From Pseudoduganella guangdongensis (GTDB lineage Bacteria; Pseudomonadota; Gammaproteobacteria; Burkholderiales; Burkholderiaceae_D): DNA of 64,000 nt. Of the stretch, positions 60,645-64,000 are shown piece by piece; position 1 is the stretch's first letter; the number at the start of each line of letters is the position of its first letter. The notes under the pieces are model-generated. The model made no database searches, was not told the DNA's origin, and worked only from the letters and a program-made list of their open reading frames with translations. The DNA lies in assembly GCF_009857475.1 (NCBI RefSeq), contig NZ_WWCJ01000024.1, positions 22,215 to 86,214 of the forward strand, in the 5' to 3' direction. Made by a program: the position numbers and the translations under genes.

Positions 60645-61317
60645 CGGGCAGGGGAATGCGGATCGCAATGCGCGTGCCGCCCGCCGCGCCGTTCGTCCCA
60701 TCCACGGAAATACTGCCGCGCAGCGCCGCCACGCGCTCGCGCATGCCGAGCAGCCCCAGGGCATCGGCGCGCGCCGTTGCGCCGGCGGCGATGCCGCGCC
60801 CATTGTCCGAGATCTCGATGCGCAGCTCCGTGCCGCTGCGCTGCAGCTGGATGTGGGCCGAGCTGGCGCCCGCGTGGCGCGCGATATTGGTCAGGGATTC
60901 CTGCACCAGCCGGTAGATGGTCGTGCTATAGCGTTGATCGAGCACCAATGCCTCGGGCAGGGCGTCGAAGCGGCAGCCGATCTTGTGGTGCTTTTCAAAC
61001 TCGCGCCGCAGTGCGTCCAGCGCGTAGTACAAGCCGCCTTCATCGAGGTCGCGCGGGCGCAGGTTGCCGGCGATGCGGCGCAGGGAGCCAATGGCGTGCA
61101 GCAGCAGGGCGTCCATGCTGGCCAGCCGTTCCTGCGCTTCCGGCAAATCGTGCGGCAGTTGCTTGAACAGGGTCAGCTCGACGCGCAGGGTGGCCAGCAG
61201 TTGGCCCAGGTCGTCGTGCAGTTCGCGGGAAATGTGGACGCGCTCGTCCTCGCGGATGTCCGCCAATGCGGAATCGGAGAAGCGGCGTCCTTGTTTGCGG
61301 GTGCGGGGGTGCTTCAT
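60607..61317 (-). CDS. Soluble NarX-type histidine kinase lacking a sensor domain
   Basis: 236 residues. The HisKA_3 dimerisation/phosphoacceptor box is EDERVHISRELHDDLGQLLATLRVEL (His at about residue 33). The HATPase_c domain contains RLVQESLTNIARHAGA (N-box) and ISDNGRGI (G1). Nothing precedes the kinase core except about 25 basic residues: no membrane span, PAS or GAF. A soluble kinase of this kind must receive its signal from a partner. The adjacent TorT-like protein is convergent, and the LytTR regulator below lies 70 bases further on the same strand. Confidence 0.85.
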   Translation of the reverse strand: MKHPRTRKQGRRFSDSALADIREDERVHISRELHDDLGQLLATLRVELTLFKQLPHDLPEAQERLASMDALLLHAIGSLRRIAGNLRPRDLDEGGLYYALDALRREFEKHHKIGCRFDALPEALVLDQRYSTTIYRLVQESLTNIARHAGASSAHIQLQRSGTELRIEISDNGRGIAAGATARADALGLLGMRERVAALRGSISVDGTNGAAGGTRIAIRIPLPANSSAAAAKGAG

Positions 61318-61387
61318 TTCGGCCTCCTGGCGGCAGCAGCCACCAGGACACCGTATTACATCAAGCCGGCATGCGGCTTGATGCGGA

Positions 61388-62155
61388 TCACATCTGCTTG
61401 AAAAGATGGAGGAAGGAGCGGCTGACTTCCAGCTTGTCGCTGCGGCCCTTGATCATGACCAGGTGGCGGCCACGGATGTCGCGCGTCACGCCTTCAATCG
61501 CATTCACATTCACCAGGGTGGCGCGGTGGATCTGCCAGAACAGGGCAGGGTCCAGCTCATCAGCCAGGTCGCGCACGGGCTTGCGGATCAGGGCCTCGAA
61601 TTTATCGGTTTGCACGCAGGTGTATTTCTCGTCCGAGCGGAAGAACAGGATCTCCTCCACCGGGATCATGCGCAGGTCGGAGCCGATGCTGGCCTGGATC
61701 CATTGCAGGTATTTCGGCTTCGGCGCGGCAATCTTCTCGGCCAGCTGGTTCAGGATGGCGGCCATGTCCGCGCCCTGCACCGCGCTGGCGGCCGGCGAGG
61801 CCAGGCGGCCTTTCAGGCGCTCGACCGTGATTTTCAGGCGCTCCGGCTCCGGCGGTTTCAACACGTAGTCCACGGCGCCGCGCTCGAACGCCTCCACCGC
61901 GTAGGCGTCGTAGGCGGTCACGAACACCACATTGCTTTTATTGCCGATCTCAGCGGCGGCTTCCATGCCGGTCTTGCCCGGCATGCGAATATCAAGGAAG
62001 GTGAAGTCCGGCTTCAGCTGGTCGACCAGCTCGATGGCTTCGTCGCCGTTCTTGGCTTCGCCGAGGATTTCCAGTTCCGGCCAGACCTGCTCCAGTCGCA
62101 TGCGCAGCTGGTCGCGCATCAGTCGCTCATCGTCGGCAATAATTGCTGTGGGCAT
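61388..62155 (-). CDS. LytTR-type response regulator
   Basis: 255 residues from the ATG at 62155; a TTG three codons upstream is an alternative. The receiver has DDER, the phosphoacceptor Asp in FTFLDIRMPGKTG, and Lys in YVLKPPEPERL. The LytTR domain (about 145-250) has FWQIHRATLVNVNAIEGVTRD. The likely partner is the LytS-type kinase encoded 63 bases upstream on the same strand. Confidence 0.9.
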   Translation of the reverse strand: MPTAIIADDERLMRDQLRMRLEQVWPELEILGEAKNGDEAIELVDQLKPDFTFLDIRMPGKTGMEAAAEIGNKSNVVFVTAYDAYAVEAFERGAVDYVLKPPEPERLKITVERLKGRLASPAASAVQGADMAAILNQLAEKIAAPKPKYLQWIQASIGSDLRMIPVEEILFFRSDEKYTCVQTDKFEALIRKPVRDLADELDPALFWQIHRATLVNVNAIEGVTRDIRGRHLVMIKGRSDKLEVSRSFLHLFKQM

Positions 62156-62218
62156 AGTGCTCAATATTAGTAATAAGAGGTATCAATTATTCAATGGATC
62201 GCAGCGTATGGCAATCGC

Positions 62219-63610
62219 TTATTCCGCGCGCGCCAGTTGGTAGGGTACTTCGATTATTGCGATCACGCCGGTCGGCTGGTTGGGCTCGATTTTCAGCGAG
62301 GCCTGGTCGCCGTGCAGCAGCTTCAGGCGCTCGCGGATATTGGTCAGGCCCAGGCCGGTGCCGGTGCTGGGCTTGGCGCCGAAGCCCAGGCCGTCGTCCG
62401 CCACGATCACCCGCAGCTTGCTGTGCGCTACTTCGGCGCGCACGCGCAGGTAGCCGCCTTCCGGTTTGCCTTCCAGGCCGTGCTTGATGGCGTTCTCCAC
62501 CATCGACTGCAGCATCATGGGCGGGAAGGCGGCGCTGCGCAGGCCATCGGTGATATCAAAATCGATGGTCAGGCGCTCTTCCATGCGCATTTTCAGCAGG
62601 GCCAGATAGGCCACGACCATGTCGGCCTCGCTGCCCAGGCTGCTGGTCAGCTTGTTCTCGCGCATTTGCGGCAGCACGGCGCGCAAGTACTTGATCAGGC
62701 TGCGCTGCATGGCGGAGGCGCGCGGCGGATCGGTTTCGATCAGGTGCTCCACCGAGGCCAAGGTATTGAACAGGAAGTGCGGCTCCACCTGGGCCTGCAT
62801 CATCTGCATCTTCGCCTCGCTCAGCTGGCGCTGCATGGATTCGCGCTCGGCCGCCGCGTTCGCCACCTGGGCTTCCGCTTCCGCCTTCTTTTTGCCGCCG
62901 ACCAGGGCTTTCATGGCAAACAAGGCCAGCAGCAGCAGGGTGATGAAACTGGTGAACCAGGTCGATGCCTGCTTGTGGTAGCGCGAAACTTTTTCTTCGG
63001 CCGCACTGTCCACTGCTTGCTCCATGGCATTCGACAGCTCTTCGCTGATCTGCGGCGGCAACTCGATATGGACTTCCTCGCCCGGCATCGGGGCAGCCGG
63101 TACGGCTGGGAGAGCCGGGCGCGACTTGCCGCGCGAAGGCGCGGCCGGTGCGGCGGGTGCCGCTGGCGGTACCGCCATGGCCGGATCTTCCGGCAGGGCA
63201 GGGGCCGCCGCTTCCGCCGCCGCTGCGGCGGCTGCCTCGGCCGCCTCGTGGGATGCGGCGGCATTGGCGGTATCGTCGCCGCCGGCGTCCGCGGCCTCCG
63301 CCTCGGGCGCCGGCTTCTTGATCTTGCCGGCGCGTGGGTTGAAGTGGATGCCGCTGTCGTCAATCGTGATGTTCGGATCCGCATTCCCCGCCTTGGTACG
63401 CTTATGCGTGCGCATCACCATTTCATCGTCGCTCGAAGGCGAGAACAGCTCCTCCTGCAGGATCGAGGCGGCGATCATCGACAGCGCTGCGAACAGGAAG
63501 AATTTCCACCAAGATAACTGCGTGACCCAGCCGGTAATGCCGTCAAAGGCGCGGTGCAACCACGCCAGGACGGTTTTTGCTGTTTCTTGGGCTTTGGGAG
63601 TTGGAAACAT
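62219..63610 (-). CDS. LytS-type sensor kinase with Ala/Pro-rich extracytoplasmic domain
   Basis: 463 residues from the ATG at 63610; longer frames are not supported. Two membrane helices, WWKFFLFAALSMIAASIL (about 33-50) and WFTSFITLLLLALFAMKALVGG (about 218-240), enclose a periplasmic region rich in Ala, Pro and Glu (AAAAAAAEAAAPAL) without a recognised domain. Then a coiled coil and the PF06580 box QVEPHFLFNTLASVEHLIE. The ATP-binding domain has MVENAIKHGLEGK and GTGLGLTNIRERL. Partner of the LytTR regulator downstream. Confidence 0.9.
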   Translation of the reverse strand: MFPTPKAQETAKTVLAWLHRAFDGITGWVTQLSWWKFFLFAALSMIAASILQEELFSPSSDDEMVMRTHKRTKAGNADPNITIDDSGIHFNPRAGKIKKPAPEAEAADAGGDDTANAAASHEAAEAAAAAAAEAAAPALPEDPAMAVPPAAPAAPAAPSRGKSRPALPAVPAAPMPGEEVHIELPPQISEELSNAMEQAVDSAAEEKVSRYHKQASTWFTSFITLLLLALFAMKALVGGKKKAEAEAQVANAAAERESMQRQLSEAKMQMMQAQVEPHFLFNTLASVEHLIETDPPRASAMQRSLIKYLRAVLPQMRENKLTSSLGSEADMVVAYLALLKMRMEERLTIDFDITDGLRSAAFPPMMLQSMVENAIKHGLEGKPEGGYLRVRAEVAHSKLRVIVADDGLGFGAKPSTGTGLGLTNIRERLKLLHGDQASLKIEPNQPTGVIAIIEVPYQLARAE

Positions 63611-63711
63611 TCGCCACTTTCTATTGAAGATGGGGCAAGTGTAGATAACCTTGCGCAAAGCCGCCATAGGTGTGCGACAGAATGCAGAATTACGGGAATA
63701 GAAGAATGCCC
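63611..63711. other. Upstream region of the ribosomal RNA operon
   Basis: About 100 bases between the kinase start and the first rRNA promoter. No gene; moderately A/T-rich patches that could act as an UP element or Fis-binding area, but no defined site was found. Confidence 0.4.
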
Positions 63712-63740
63712 TTGCGGACGGCCCGGGCGTTTGCTATAGT
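63712..63740 (+). promoter_or_regulatory. Ribosomal RNA operon promoter P1 (upstream)
   Basis: TTGCGG (63712-63717) and TATAGT (63735-63740) with a 17-base spacer. Confidence 0.55.
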
Positions 63741-63800
63741 TCTGTCCCTCGCAACGCACCGCAGACAAATCTGCAGAGCGAAACGAGAAAAAAGAAGGGG

Positions 63801-63829
63801 TTGACGAGCTGCACGAAACACCGCATACT
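63801..63829 (+). promoter_or_regulatory. Ribosomal RNA operon promoter P2 (downstream)
   Basis: TTGACG (63801-63806) and CATACT (63824-63829) with a 17-base spacer; a GC-rich CTCTCGC follows the -10 box, the usual discriminator of stringently controlled rRNA promoters. Confidence 0.8.
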
Positions 63830-63877
63830 CTCGCTTCTCTGCTGCAACGAACACAACGCTTCGTCGAAAACAAGCAG

Positions 63878-63890
63878 CGATCTTTAAAAA
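63878..63890 (+). promoter_or_regulatory. boxA-like rRNA antitermination element
   Basis: CGATCTTTAAAAA resembles the boxA consensus TGCTCTTTAACAA of rRNA leaders, and lies between the P2 promoter and the expected start of 16S. Confidence 0.6.
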
Positions 63891-63927
63891 TCAACAGTCG
63901 ATAAGTGTGGGCGTTTGACGATATGCC

Positions 63928-63943
63928 CGGACCTTCGGGTCCG
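63928..63943 (+). other. Leader hairpin with TTCG tetraloop
   Basis: CGGACC-TTCG-GGTCCG, a very stable UUCG hairpin in the rRNA leader; likely part of the structure that helps folding or RNase III processing. Confidence 0.7.
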
Positions 63944-64000
63944 ATGCTCAAAATATACGTTATAACGCTCGCACAAAATATATTAAACGTAATCTCGAAA

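Larger units (their letters stand above)
63836..64000 (+). other. 16S rRNA operon leader (gene begins beyond the window)
   Basis: The region continues to the window edge without a gene. It holds a boxA-like antitermination element, TCTTTAAAAA at 63881-63890, followed by AACAGTCGATAAGTGTGGGCGTTT, the usual 16S leader of Oxalobacteraceae, and a GGACC-TTCG-GGTCC hairpin (63928-63943). The end is A/T-rich. The start of 16S (AGAGTTTGATC) has not yet appeared. Confidence 0.8.

Overview
The window looks like a chromosomal segment of a GC-rich betaproteobacterium, most probably family Oxalobacteraceae (Massilia, Duganella, Pseudoduganella or Janthinobacterium type). This is inferred from protein style, from the AcnD/PrpF form of the methylcitrate operon, from the CysB-linked cysI-DUF934-cysH-cysD-cysN block, and from a ribosomal RNA leader at the right edge. 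No genome comparison was possible. There is no integrase, transposase, CRISPR array or tRNA gene that I can see. Most of it reads as core chromosome with one clear accessory cassette (34.4-39.5 kb) and a few lineage-specific insertions.

Layout. 0-6 kb: the distal part of a type II secretion/type IV pilus-like operon (ATPase tail, PilM/N/O/P-like platform proteins, a lipoprotein secretin, three pseudopilins). 6-10.4 kb: murJ, rpsT, an Ala/Ser-rich exported protein, an RluE-like pseudouridine synthase and icd. 10.4-16 kb: a serine hydrolase-TPR protein, a LytS/LytTR-type pair, a hendecad coiled-coil membrane protein and a GNAT acetyltransferase. 16-22.6 kb: cspA, clpS-clpA and a tricorn-type S41 protease. 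22.6-26.7 kb: a duplicated LytS/LytTR signalling block (two kinases, two regulators, one regulator with a degenerate receiver) and a DUF6328 protein. 26.7-34.4 kb: prpR divergent from prpB-prpC-acnD-prpF, with a sigma-54 promoter and PrpR-type palindromes between them. 34.4-39.5 kb: an orphan type VI secretion cassette on the minus strand (VgrG, DUF1795 Eag chaperone, prePAAR effector with an EndoU-like nuclease tip, two small putative immunity genes). 39.7-51 kb: a five-PAS GGDEF/EAL protein, xthA, two small unknown genes, a NUDIX hydrolase, pepA, lptF-lptG, cbiX and an unknown cytosolic protein. 50.8-58.3 kb: a sulfate assimilation/siroheme operon and its CysB-like regulator. 58.4-63.6 kb: a porin, a TorT-like periplasmic binding protein, a soluble histidine kinase and a fourth LytS/LytTR pair. 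63.7-64 kb: tandem promoters and the leader of a ribosomal RNA operon whose 16S gene lies beyond the edge.

How the parts work together. Propionyl-CoA is disposed of through PrpC, AcnD, PrpF and PrpB under PrpR and sigma-54. Sulfate is taken to sulfide by CysDN, an APS-type CysH and siroheme-dependent CysI, with CobA and probably CbiX making the siroheme. The type VI cassette is self-contained apart from the core machine, which is not in the window.

The most unusual signals are two large palindromic elements (43035-43095 and 50761-50862) whose arms supply the last codons and stop of a neighbouring gene, the receiver with Asn in place of the phosphoacceptor Asp, and a fossil reading-frame end inside the type VI immunity region. 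Start sites were chosen by start/stop overlaps, Shine-Dalgarno sequences and signal-peptide position; where they are uncertain this is stated.
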